Shown here one piece after another: positions 31,880 to 43,224 of a stretch of DNA of 64,000 nucleotides. The position numbers were made by a program, and so were the translations under genes. Position 1 is the first letter of the stretch. Each line of letters opens with the position of its first letter. Under the pieces are notes generated by a model, which saw only the letters and a program-made list of their open reading frames with translations, did no database searches and was not told where the DNA came from. This DNA comes from Ostrinia nubilalis. Its lineage: Eukaryota > Arthropoda > Insecta > Lepidoptera > Crambidae. The stretch is from contig NC_087106.1 of the NCBI RefSeq assembly GCF_963855985.1, positions 6,245,001-6,309,000 on the forward strand, given 5' to 3'.

Positions 31880-32090
31880 CACCAACTCCTACTCTTCCCG
31901 CGGGTGTCGTAAGAGGCGACTTAGGGACTACACATCAAACAAAGAACGGGCTGCAGCGCTCTCTGAAAAACATCAATCATTTAAACTGCGATCTCGAACC
32001 CGCCTGCCAAGCGTAGGGATTATGGCAAAACTATATTGGAGGAGGCTCATAGTCCAGCAGTGGACTGTAAAGGGCTGTTGAAAATGATGA
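31880..32090 (+). mobile_element. LINE 3' tail (RTE-like)
   Basis: CTTCCCGCGGGTGTCGTAAG at the left, and GGAGGAGGCTCATAGTCCAG then CAGTGGACTG and GATGAT at the right. This is the common 3' end of lepidopteran RTE-type LINEs. Confidence 0.55.
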
Positions 32091-32549
32091 TACAACACAT
32101 TTTTAATTAGTTTAGGTTCATTTTATAATATCATGGTGGATTGTGAGTGGTAGTTGTATGAAAAATGAAAAAAAAATCTATTCAAAATAAATTAAATCAA
32201 GCATGTTTCAGGACCTTTCTATTTTATAATCACTGAAAGAATTAACTTCTTGCTCTAATGAAATAATTTGCCGAAAACTCTCCAAAGTCAATTGAATTAG
32301 AACTTTTATTTCGTGGTTGGAATGTCTTTGTTAAAATTAACTAGGTACCTTTAAAAATTCTGCGAACTCACAACAGAATTTGCCAAAAAAATTAAATAAG
32401 ATGGAATCACACCTGCCCAAATCAAATGAGCATATACCTATTGTATAGTGTAAAAGTCCTTTTAGTCGGTGTAGTGCTCAAATAAACATTAGTATGGGAT
32501 CAACTACGCGAACTCTAGAATGCTTGACTTAATAATTAAAGTAGCTTGT

Positions 32550-32722
32550 TTCGGTTGCGTGAAATTTTATCTGTCTCAGAAAAACTTTATAGCGCGCGTC
32601 CTTGTTTAAAAAACCGAGATAAAAACTATTCTATGTCCTTTCCCGGGACTCAAACTATCTTTATGCCAAATTATATCAAAATCGGATCAGTGGCTTTGGC
32701 GTGATAGCGTGACAGACAGAGT
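32550..32722 (-). mobile_element. Helitron-type fragment, inverse orientation
   Basis: Reverse complement of the same body: GTGAAATTTTATCTGTCTCA, TCCTTTCCCGGGACTCAAAC and ATCAAAATCGGATCAGTGGC. Confidence 0.55.
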
Positions 32723-33154
32723 TACTACATATTACGAAGTTATGATGCGTTGAAGTTTCGCGTGACGTCACAAAATGCTGCACTTTTAAGCACGCCTAGA
32801 CGTCACAAGCCTCTTTTTTTAACTTTGGCGCGCTTTATCTCTTTCAATTTTCTGTAGTTTGAAAAAGTGAAAAATACGCGTTGAGTATTTTTTGATATGT
32901 TAACCGACGGACTAATTCAAATTTCTTTTTTACCCAAGAAACATCCCTGTTGGGTTTGTCATTTGCCATCATTGGTCAGTTGGGTAACATTCTTGAATGC
33001 GGTGCGATCTGACTTTGATTGATACTAGTGATGATGGGGTCATTAACTGCTAATTTAATTAATAGACTTATCGATGACGTTTACTAAATTATAGTTTAGT
33101 TTTAGATACGCTATTCTGTATCTTCTGTACTTAAAAAAACGTAAGCTAGACTTA

Positions 33155-33278
33155 GGCTGAGTTGAACCATTTTACTTTGACTATAACAAACGTTAAAAAT
33201 CTGTCAAAATCTTTCTGTACGCAGAAAGCACCGGTTATTGTTAAAGTTACGGTGAAAGTATGTTGGTGCAACTCAGCT
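33155..33278. mobile_element. MITE family A copy 4
   Basis: Left GGCTGAGTTGAACCA, right TTGGTGCAACTCAGCT, TTA at the left edge and a matching TTA at the right. Confidence 0.82.
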
Positions 33279-35314
33279 TTAAAGTTTTAATTCTTATCTA
33301 CAAGGCACTTTAGGAAGATAGAGAGATAAATCATTTATTTGCATAAACTTAACACACATGAAATAGTAAAGTTAAAGCATAACAATACCTAATAAGAAAA
33401 AGAAAAGAAAACAGCAAGAGACAATGATTGCATGAATAAAACAAACAATTGGAAAAATATTTCCTGCGTGATATGTGTCACAGCGATGCAAAAAACAAAT
33501 AAAAAGTGTATTTTAATATTAGTAAGTAATACTAAATGGCTGATTTTCATGAAAAATAACATATTTTTTTGCGAAAAAGAACTAAGAAGTGTTCGTGAAT
33601 GTAAATCAATCAATCAATTTATAACATACTTAAAAGTCAATAACCTCTTTTCGGTTTCAGTGTTGATTTTGAAGTAAACAAAGACCTGTACCTATATATT
33701 TTATAATGTAAGTTATTGTTACAAAGGATTTAAGTTTCAACCGAGTTCATGTTAATAAGGAGTTAATGCCGCGTGACGTCATAGCTTACGCCTTCACAGG
33801 CGCTTATTATGGAGAGAGTAGAGCCTTCAGTTTACACAGTGACGTCAAAAGGTTTCAAATATATGAGGGAATCTTAATCATTAATTATAAAGTAGTTTTA
33901 TTACTTGCAACTTAAGATACAGGGCTTGGATTGCAAGCTTTAGTCTTCTTTTAAAATTGTGGATGGACTAATTAATTTTTAATGCGATTTAACGCTAGCG
34001 AATCGATCCCACTGTGAATGTATTAGAAGCCTAAGTAATATAAAGTAATGACAACCTTAATTACGCTTATACTTGATAATTTTATTACACGCACTTTAAA
34101 TTATAAACAATAACATAACATTCCATATAGAAATAACACAACATCATTATAGAAATATCTATATAAAATGTCATTATCAAATCAACTATTGTTCAAAAAG
34201 TAAGTAAGTAGTGGGTAATTTTAGTCAATATTTTTATGAGTTTTAAATGTAGCAATGAAAACTGATTTGCTACGATTAGAGTTGCTACGAGCTACGAGCT
34301 ACGAGTACGATGGTTTTTATACTTTCTTGGTATTGCATCTTAATACAGTGACCTTAAGGTCTACAGAGTGTTTAACACCTTATTTAAATTGAATTGAAAT
34401 TGACTTTTGTGAATTAGATATTACTTTAAAATGAAGAACCAATGAATGTAGCGCGTAGCAACCGTAGCAGACTTGCTACGACTACGGTCGCTACGAGCTA
34501 CGGTGGCTACGAATCTACGTTTTGGATTTGTTGTTTCGCAAACGGCCCCGGGACAAACTTCACCTTCACTGGTTGGGTTTTTATTGGCGGTCAACCTGTA
34601 GATCCTGGCTACACAGGAATTGCGTTGTGAGGTGGGAATAGTCCCGTTAAACGGGCGATTTTTTTTATATGGTTTCGAGTCTTCTATGACAATTCTATGG
34701 TTGTAAAGACTCTCATTACATCGTTTATAATATTGTAGTCTACGATAAATCAATAGACTCGTACCTATGGGTCATTGATTATTTAAGTAAATAAATATTA
34801 ACATTTAATTAATCTACTTAATACTAAAACAAATCAATTAAAACCAATAAAAGTTGGCTAGAATTCGTTGAATTCAAATTACATGTTTCCAGAAAACCTT
34901 TTATTTATAGCTACAGGAAAACTTATGTATAAAGGTACCTTCACACTGTTACGCTTCCCTTGGAAGCTTTTATCCTGCTCACCGCTTGGTGTGGCACGCT
35001 CGCTGCAAACTGAGTTAACAGCGTTTCCGCTTGTATTAAGCGTAGCGCTTTATGTACCGGTAGGTTACAGTATAGCGATTAAGCTGTAATCATATTTTAG
35101 AACCACTTACAAAGCAAGATACTTCAAGTAGCTAAGGTAGAGAAAAGTATAGTTTATTTCGAGCTGATGACGTGGTCTATTCCACTTTGATAACCTGGCT
35201 TTGATCACCCAGGTGATCAAAGTGGACTGCAAGCGACAATTTGGTGGCCGTTGATCACCCATGGATGATGAAAGTGATGGGTGGATGGGACCTGGGTGAT
35301 GAAAGTGGTCTTCA

Positions 35315-35524
35315 TCATTTCAGCCACAGGACGTCCACTGCTGAACATAGGCCTCCCCCAATGACTTCCACATCGCACGGTTGGTAGCGGCCTGCATCCA
35401 GCACCTTCCCGCTACCTTTATCAGGTCGTCGGTCCACCTTGTGGGTGGACGTCCCACGCTGCGTTTTCCGGTACGTGGCCTCCATTCCAGAACCTTACTG
35501 CAGTGGTCCTTGAACCTTGGACCT
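35315..35524 (-). mobile_element. 5'-truncated RTE-type LINE with 15-bp target duplication
   Basis: TGAAAGTGGTCTTCA repeats exactly at 35300-35314 and 35525-35539. The body matches the copy at 63276-63535 (RPPTRWTDDLIKVA-type coding and GGAGGCCTATG 3' region). Confidence 0.85.
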
Positions 35525-35654
35525 TGAAAGTGGTCTTCAAATTAATATTTTAGTTTCCTTTGACCACTTACCACCTCCTCTGAATAGTCATTATGTCCAA
35601 TTGTTGTACTTTACATAAAAAATATGTAAGTAGAACGATTGGGCATGTGCTGTG

Positions 35655-35722
35655 TTTTAGAAAATATGAAAAATGTTACAAAACAAAAGTTCTGTAACAT
35701 TTTTTATATTTTCTAAAAACCG
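35655..35722. repeat. hairpin, TTTTAGAAAATATGAAAAATGTTAC stem
   Basis: TTAGAAAATATGAAAAATGT and its inverse are separated by a loop of about 20 nt. Probably a small MITE. Confidence 0.7.
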
Positions 35723-36012
35723 CAAACAAACTGGACATGGGTGTGACTATTCAAATTAAAAATGTATCTGCAACTGACATTTTACTGTCTCAGTATGGGG
35801 TTATTTTCAAAAATACACACTTAACATCTAATTTCAGTATCCATGCGTGTGTAATTAAATGATTTTCACAGATACTTTCACTGAATCGATTTCCTTGCCT
35901 TTGAAAACAAAACCACTTTCTTTGAGTTTAAGTTGTTGTATTGTCCTGTCCACATTCTAAATATTGTCGTATTTTTAATCATTTTGGCATAACTTGAAAG
36001 CGTCGCTTCTTC

Positions 36013-36140
36013 GTTTCTGCCAAATGACGTCCACTGCTGGACAAAGCCCTCCCCCAAGGATTTCCATAGCAACTGGTTCTGCGCTGCCCGCTTCCAGGTG
36101 CTTCCCGCGACCTTCCCCAGATCGTCAGTCCACCTAGCAA
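36013..36140 (-). mobile_element. older RTE-type LINE fragment
   Basis: The minus strand contains a SLGEGFVQQWTSF-like ending and the CAGCAGTGGACGTCATTTGG 3' motif. No target duplication seen. Confidence 0.65.
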
Positions 36141-36675
36141 TTCTCAGCTTACACTTATTTTATTTATAGCTACCGTATTGAATATGGTACGAGTGAGATC
36201 TATGGTTCCACGAATAGTTTAAGGTCAGTTATGTGCAATTAAGTATACTTAATTGTAGGTGTGAGTGACGTATTATTACGATAGTAATAATACATATACC
36301 TGGAGGTATGTTAAATTGTTGGTCCCAAAATGGGATTTCAAACAGAATGGGTTGTTGAAACAAGTAACTAATACAAGTATGATATTATCTTCCCTCCCAC
36401 GTACTTACACGTAGTTTTAATCTAAAATCGATACAGATACTTGTATGGATAATGGCATGTCAAGCTAAGCACGGGCACCTTATGTTAATGGTAATAGATA
36501 CGATTTTGGAACAGAAATGTAACATCTGTAATCACAGCACATGTTACCATGAAAATGACGACACAGAATTCAAAGTAAGTATTAAAAGATCCACGCAAGA
36601 TTAAAAGTTTAGAAAATCATAATAATAATTAATGGCCGGCAAAAACTTTTTAAAAACTAGCTTTTACGTCGTAAC

Positions 36676-36851
36676 CAGGGCCGGACCGTGAGTTTAGGGG
36701 GCCCTGGCTAATACTACTTAGGGGCACACCTACTAATATTACTCTTTAGCATTATCGTCTATCTTTGACTTGACATAGCTGGGGGCCCCTTGAATCCACG
36801 GGGCCCTGGGCTGAAGCCTAAAAAGCCATATGGTACCTAGATCCGGCCCTG
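36676..36851. mobile_element. hAT-type MITE (CAGGGCCGGA ends)
   Basis: Ends CAGGGCCGGACC and ATCCGGCCCTG, with imperfect 8-bp flanks GTCGTAAC and ATCGTCAC. Internal GGGGCCC(T) motifs are in inverse orientation. Confidence 0.75.
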
Positions 36852-37215
36852 ATCGTCACTTTTATGAGAAGGACGTCACAGTGTTTTCATTTGTAGCACT
36901 GAAAAAACTAATCTTATTTTAGTTACCTACTAACTTGGTTAGAGTTTCCTACTTAGTAATTATATTGTTGTAAGTAGTCTAAGGATGTTTGGACTAAATA
37001 AAAATATTTTTCTTTCTTTCTTTCTTTCTAACTATTTCTTTTCATAGCAACAAATAGACCAATGGTGTCGTGACGAATTCAAGGGACACTAGTTCGATGC
37101 CCGACGGTCGTTGTTCTACGTATTATAGTGAAGGTCCACTCCTAACACAAGCATACTTACCTATTATTTTGCTTTTGAGAAGAATATTAGCATAAAACGT
37201 CACTCCGGTACTTTA

Positions 37216-37391
37216 GCCTAGGCGCAGACCACCGACTTTTAGTTGGCCGATAGTTGGACCCGATTCTAATTTGTATGAAGAATTGGCCGATACCAAATCG
37301 GTGTAATGTGCGCACTTTCATATATCTCCATACTGATCAACAGCCCGACCCAACTGTCGGTCAACTAAAAATCGGTGGTCTGCGCCTAGGC
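37216..37391. mobile_element. MITE with GCCTAGGCGCAGACCACCGA ends, TTA duplication
   Basis: 176 bp. The right end is the inverse (TCGGTGGTCTGCGCCTAGGC). TTA flanks both ends. Confidence 0.88.
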
Positions 37392-37944
37392 TTAGTGCTT
37401 ATTATAAAAACACTAATCAATTTTTTAAAGGATAGTGCTCACTGCACGTGTGCCTGTCATCGTCGTTTGACATTTGCTTGTCCAAAATGTAGGCTGCGAG
37501 CACACCGGGGTGTAAATGAATTATCCTGGCCGGACGTGATTTCGCTACCACACCGCTCGTTGGTTCCCAAACTGTATTATATGGTCCCCTTTTTCTTTAC
37601 ACGCACGCACGGGTACAATATTTTTGAACGATAATGTTTAATGTACTTAAAATTGTAAAATCAATGGTATCGAAGCCAAAATACTTTCAGTACTTAGTAG
37701 CGTCTATTACTTAGTAGTTTGGTGAAGATCGCGGGAAGTATGAGTTTACGTCAAAAGCATTTGATGTCGACCACGTAAAAAAGTGACATTAAATATATGA
37801 CGGATTTGTAAGGCGCCCCTAGCGGAAACGTTCAAGAACTAAAACTTTCATACATTTTTTTAACGCGCTCTCTAGTGAGCACGTTTGATGTAAACTCACA
37901 TTCAGCCCTCAGGTGGCGCTCCACCGGTCGTTATGAAAATCTTT

Positions 37945-37993
37945 GGGAGAGGCCTTTGTCCAACCTCGGACATCATTTGGCTGAAGCGAGAGA
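37945..37993 (+). mobile_element. LINE 3' tail fragment (RTE-like)
   Basis: GGGAGAGGCCTTTGTCCAAC then GGACATCATTTGGCTGAAGC is a diverged copy of the GAGGCCTTTGTCCAGCAGTG tail. Confidence 0.5.
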
Positions 37994-38325
37994 AAGAGCG
38001 TCTATTATTGAAAGTCGAAGAATAAAAGAAAGAAAAGAACAAACGTGATTTTACAAGGCAGCTTTAAATAAGTACTCCTGACAACGTTTTTTCTTATGTT
38101 CAAAGAATGAGAATACTTAAGAAAATTGGACTTAATTTGTAGTTTTCGAAGTATGAAATAACTGATACAGCAAGAAGCACTGCAATATTGTTGCCACTTG
38201 TTATTTTAAAACTAACTTTTAGATCTTCACTAAATTATGTATGCTCTGTTATATTAAAATGAGTTCGAATTTTATTATCGCCCCCATAAAAGTTTGAGCG
38301 CCGCCGTAGCGCGGGCGTCCCGTCC

Positions 38326-38386
38326 TATATAAACTCGGCTGCCGGCGACGCACCGCATTCAGGAGCGCAACAGGTGGCGAGAGAAG
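38326..38386 (+). promoter_or_regulatory. capa core promoter and leader exon
   Basis: TATATAAA at 38326-38333 lies in a GC-richer stretch, with an initiator-like CATTCAGG about 30 bp downstream (A at 38361). A short putative non-coding exon ends GAGAAG at 38386, followed by a consensus donor GTGAGT. The next good plus-strand acceptor in a supported gene is at 43152, just before the capa ATG, so this is probably the capa 5' UTR exon with a 4.8-kb first intron. The link to capa is inferred from strand, order and splice sites. Confidence 0.6.
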
Positions 38387-40129
38387 GTGAGTGTGAATAC
38401 AGCCTTATACTTTTTGAATTTTTTAAACTTGAAAAAAAAAAAAACGAAAGAAGAATGCGAAAAATAAAAGGCGCAGTGTTAAAAATATATTTTAATATTT
38501 AATTGGTAAAAAGTTATTGGGAAGTTAATGTTTTTATAATTTTTAAAGAAAAACTCAAATGTTATTGATTCAAAAAAGTATTTTATTTTAATTTAATAAA
38601 AAATATGACATCGGTTAAACTTAAATTGTAATAACTAAAATATAGTGCACAATTTTAAAAAGCAGTTTTAAAATATTCATATTGTGTAGGTTATATAGCT
38701 TTTTGTTTAAAACTTTTGTTAAAACCGAATACTTACGCGAATCCATAAAAAATTGCAACATACGTATCGTTTTGCGTTGTTAACTTTTATCAAAATATTC
38801 TACGTTTATAACTATAATTAAACGATTTTAATAAAGTAACCCATCAAATTATGTTAAAATAACTTCTAAAAACGGGTTTTTAAATATCCCACTTTTGAGG
38901 CACTTAATTAATTATGCCTTCAAACAAAGGATCTTGGAAATTAACCCCTCAACCACTTCTTAATGATCCCACGAAGGAGATAATAAATTGGCAGTACATT
39001 TACTAAAACGTCGTGCATTAGGTTAATTTAATTTAATTATGAGTCGAATAAAACAGAATGTTTTATAATGGGAGTCATAATTTTAATTGTTGGCATTGCC
39101 GAAAGCCTTATACATTATTCAGGGCAATTATTTTTGTTTCGCATCTAACTTGGGCTGAAGAAGACATGGTTACTTTAAAAAGAATCTTGTTTGATAACAT
39201 TTCTGAGTTGGATTGTAAATATTGGTTTATGAAGTATACTTTTTAACATACGGCCGTGATACCTGTAACATCTTTCGTTCTTTTATTACTGTAATAAAAC
39301 ACCTTACATGTAACAAGGAGGTATAAAAGAAAGAAAAAGCCTAAAATTTGTACTTATTTAGTACTTTAAAACATTTTAGAAACCAACAAAGTAGCTTGGA
39401 TTTTATGTTGTGAATTACAGGACGAGTATTGTTTTTTGTTCGTGCGTGATACTGTCAAAACTACCTATAGCTTTTACAAATCCAGGTTGCAAAAACATTT
39501 TTTTCAGGGCCATGTAATCTTATTGGTTAATGTCAGGTGTAACTTATTAAGTTTTTAAACTTGTTTTGTCTTGCCACTTGTTATGTGGTCGCATGAGACT
39601 GCGGTAACAATTAATTTCTATTGTGTCTTGTTTCGGTGGTATTTGAAGGACTAAAAACTTAACCAGGGTAAAGTAAACGTGCCACAGTGAAGTCGTAAAA
39701 CCAAGTTGTATGTAGATATGCTAGTTCTCTCGCGTATATCGAACTCGATATTTCACGCGAAAAACTTTATTCTTCAAAATAGCTAATGCCTTACATTCTT
39801 TTATAACATTATAAAAGTTAATTTTACATTCATATTTTAAAGTTATCCTTTCTACAGGAAAAAGCACGCAAGCATTCAGTAAATAGGATAAAAGGTGTTA
39901 ACATCACGAAGAAAGTAAAAAGCTCCGCCAAGAGCACCCGAGATCGTAAAAAATCCGTGAACTAACACGGCTCACGGCGATTCCCGCAGAAGTTCGCATA
40001 ATGTTACGGGATACCGTGTGATATTGTAGACAAGAGCATTTTCCTCATCTTAACATGTTGCTTACTTGTTATCCTCCTATCATAAATGCACTCTTTTTTT
40101 AAGGCTCAAAAGGAAAAAAAATGGACCTT

Positions 40130-40396
40130 TACAGGGTGTTAGGTAAATGGGTATATGAGCCGGCACTAGCCCATGTTAACATGGTCATATAAATGGTATA
40201 GTGAAGTCAGAAATTTGATATCATCATTTTATTTTTTTTAATTTTCATACAAAATAAATTTTATAAAATCAGATTTGTATGAAATTAAAATAATTAAAAT
40301 GAAGATATCAATTTTCTGACTTCACCATACCATTTATATGCCCATGTTAACATGGGCTAGTATCGGCTCATATACCCATTTACCTAACACCCTGTA
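40130..40396. mobile_element. palindromic MITE with TACAGGGTGTTAGG ends, in capa intron 1
   Basis: Left TACAGGGTGTTAGGTAAATG and right CATTTACCTAACACCCTGTA are inverse. The inverse similarity extends for about 110 bp per arm, making a strong hairpin. The TA at both borders fits a Tc1/mariner-type MITE. Confidence 0.85.
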
Positions 40397-40957
40397 TAGA
40401 ACTGCTTCTTTGTCAGATTTTTTAAAAATCATACTGCCTTTTAAGACCCTTTTTAGAGTTACGTAGTCTTGACAAGGAACCCTTATTCTTTAATGCATAA
40501 ACGTGAACTTAATACCTGCTGTCAAAAAAGCTTCTGCTTTAATGGAATAAAAAATCCATATTTAGTCATTCAGCACTATATTAAATACTTGTACTTTCCT
40601 ATTGATTAATTATCATAAAAGCCAAGAAGCACAAACTCAAAGGTCTTGAAAATTGTTTTTGTTCTCCATAACTTTCAATAAAAAATATTTTTGTCACAAA
40701 GGTTTTTTTTCCATGTATAATTTTATCAAGACTATTTTAGCGTTTTAGTCGTAAAAACGTTACAAACAGATGGATAGAGCTAACATTCACTTATCTTTAG
40801 TTAGGTAACTAACTTCTTTCTGTTAGTCTCCTGGCACAAGCAATTATAAGCCTAAAAGGAAGCTTCGTTTACATAATGTTCTAGTTTTCTATACTTATAA
40901 TAAATCTGTAGAGAGGTCAATTCGGTACATGAAATATATTTTCAAAATAACTATCAG

Positions 40958-41595
40958 GGGGTGATTACTGATCGATACTGATGCCAAAAATGCAATCAGT
41001 AAAATTTTTGTCTGTCTGTCCGTCTGTATGTTCCTTATAGAAACAAAAACTAGTCGACGGATTTTAACGTTTTAACTTGGTACAAATTATTCTTCATACT
41101 CCTGGGCAGGTTATAGTATACTTAGGAATTCCCACGGGAAAATTTGGCATGTAGGTACCTTAGTAAACTTAAAGCTTAGTTACAACAAGGAATTCCCGAA
41201 ATTCCCACGGGAACGGGAATTCGCGGGAAAATCCTTTTGTATGAAAAATCTAAACCGCTTAAATTAGACGCTTGAAATTTGACATGTAGGACTAGGTACC
41301 TTAATAAACTTAAAGCTTAGTTACAACAAGGAATTCCCGAAATTCCCACGGCAACGGGAATAAGCGGGAAAATCATTTTGTATGAAAAATCTAAACCGCT
41401 TAAGTTAGACGCTTGAAATTTGGCATACAGGTACCTCAGTAAACTTAAAGCTTAGCTACAACAGGATATTGCAAAATTCCCACGGGAACGGGAGTTAGCG
41501 GGAAAAAACATTTGTATGAAAAAATCTAAACCGCGTAAGATAGATGAAGGGGGTAAAACGGGATCCACGCGTACGAAGTCGCGGGCGGCCGCTAG
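40958..41595 (+). mobile_element. Helitron-type element with three internal tandem units, capa intron 1
   Basis: Ends GTCGCGGGCGGCCGCTAG. Between about 41140 and 41545 three units of 134-142 bp repeat TAAACTTAAAGCTTAG, CACGGGAACGGGA and TATGAAAAATCTAAACCGC. Confidence 0.65.
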
Positions 41596-41654
41596 TATAA
41601 AATATAAAGCTTGTTTTATAAAGAATTTTGTATTTTTTTAAGTCTATCTTTTAG

Positions 41655-41740
41655 GTCACATTTCCGCCCAAAATCCCAAATCGCCCAATCGAGACTTTAG
41701 CAATCTTCAAGACCTGGACAGCTCAAATCCCTCTTCTGAA
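41655..41740 (+). other. possible extra exon in capa intron 1
   Basis: An 86-nt stretch has a plausible acceptor (TTTAAGTCTATCTTTTAG) and a donor (CTGAA then GTATGTAA). Two of its frames are open; one reads HISAQNPKSPNRDFSNLQDL then DSSNPSSE. It begins 60 bp after a Helitron end. It could be an optional capa leader exon, an exon of an unrelated gene, or chance. Confidence 0.22.
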
Positions 41741-42699
41741 GTATGTAATTATTCTATTATGAATATTTGAGTACCGTTAGTTAGTTTAAGCCTAAATACG
41801 GTACTCGATCTTATTAGAAACGTTTGATTAATTATGTAATCATCTGCCTACGAACGAATATGATACGCAATGCTAATACTATAAGAAATATAATACAAAT
41901 ATTTTTAAAAAATGTAGAAAACTAAATCTCTTCATCATGAAACTGGGTAGAATGTATGATCCCTTTTGAACTGGAAACACGATATTTTTAATTTGTAGGC
42001 TCAGTTTTACAAAGAGGCAAATAGTTTTACTAAGTGGGTTCAACGAGCTCCAATGACAAGATATTTAGGAAAATATGTGTTTAGTTAACTGAAATAGAGC
42101 TAATTTGTTTAACCAAAAAAATGTTTTGATTCAAATACAACCTAAAAGCAAGGAAAACTAAAATAATTTGAGTCACGTAGCACGTCCCTAGTCCGTACAT
42201 GAAAATGCAATAAGTGGGGTGTATTAGGTATTTTGTGGTAGGATTACTACTGCTAATAGTATACAATAAATCACATATTTAGAGTAGGTACTAATTAACA
42301 TTTTGGAATATTCTTAGACTTGGAAATTAACTTCCTTCTGCAAGACTTGGTCCTATTTCTGGCACTTCTCAATATTTAAAATATCTGCTAGTTTTTCTGC
42401 CTCATAATATTCCAACTTTTTGTTTTTATAATGGAATTTTCCGTACAGCAGCTAAGGGATAAGAATGTCAGTTATTGCAATGGCAGCTCGCTGCTTAGGG
42501 ATGATTTTAATTTATAAATAGGTGTGACATTTTTACCGAAGAGGGTTGGCGATGCACTGTCTGATTGAAATCTTACCTATTAACTTCTTGCCAACTTATT
42601 TTAAACTTTCTGCAGAAGAAGTATAGTTTAAAACGAAAGATGTTTTTTTCCGGATCTGGCTGAGTTTTTCAAGTACCCAACTAGCACATCCTACCTAAT

Positions 42700-42880
42700 T
42701 ATTCTGTCTGTCTGTTAAGCTTTCACACCTAAACCACTAAACCGATTTTGATTAAAGGTATAGAGATAGTTTGAGTCCCGGGAAAAGACAGAATCATTTT
42801 TATCCCAGTTTTTGAAACAGGTACGCGTGCGATAAAGTTTTTCCGTGGCAGACAAAATTTCACGCGGGCGAAGCAGCGGG
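42700..42880 (+). mobile_element. Helitron-type fragment in capa intron 1
   Basis: Same body as the copy at 61270 (CTGTCTGTCTGTTAAGC, CACTAAACCGATTTTGATT, GTTTGAGTCCCGGGAAAAGA) with the CTAG terminus lost. Confidence 0.55.
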
Positions 42881-42891
42881 AAAAATCTTTA

Positions 42892-43015
42892 GGCTGAGTT
42901 GCATCATCTTATTTTAATTTTAGCCACGACTTTAACCAAATCAGGTGTTTTTGGTATGGAGCATGACAGATTTTTGACGTTTGTTTAAGTTAAAATATGA
43001 TGGTGCAACCCAGCC
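42892..43015. mobile_element. MITE family A copy 5, in capa intron 1
   Basis: Left GGCTGAGTTGCATCA, right TGATGGTGCAACCCAGCC, TTA duplications. It lies about 140 bp upstream of the capa start exon and next to a Helitron fragment (42700-42878). Confidence 0.85.
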
Positions 43016-43157
43016 TTAGACTATAATATTATCACGCTCTTCCTAAAGTCTCTCTTTTCAATAAATTCGAAGATTAGGCACAATAAAATTTACGTTTTGG
43101 GTCATTACTTGTTCTAAAATAAAGAATGCTAATGAAATGTCTTTGTCCACAGACACC

Positions 43158-43224
43158 ATGCAGCCATCATTCAGAATCGTGGTCTCCCTGGTCCTGCTAT
43201 ACTCAGCTATGGCGACTGCCTACC
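43158..43224 (+). CDS. capa: capa coding exon 1 (signal peptide)
   Basis: The acceptor TTTGTCCACAG ends at 43152 and the ATG follows five bases later. The exon ends TACC before GTAAGT, leaving C, which joins AT of the next exon to give His. Confidence 0.93.

Larger units (their letters stand above)
28000..34430. other. gap of repeats, no gene recognised
   Basis: Holds the gypsy-like LTR end, an RTE tail, an inverse Helitron fragment and family A copy 4. Around 30820-31140 the phrase GGTACCAGGT/ACCTGGT recurs several times in both orientations, without a clear unit. Confidence 0.5.

Noticed and set aside
34440..34515. Repeated CTACG/CGTAG phrases suggesting a CRISPR or operator array
   Set aside because: Irregular spacing and no conserved repeat unit; simple-sequence bias.
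34868..35089. 73-codon plus-strand frame with hydrophobic segments
   Set aside because: No start context, splice sites or recognisable family; consistent with chance.
37254..37634. 126-codon plus-strand open frame
   Set aside because: Its first third is a MITE; the Cys-rich middle matches no motif and lacks splice or promoter support.
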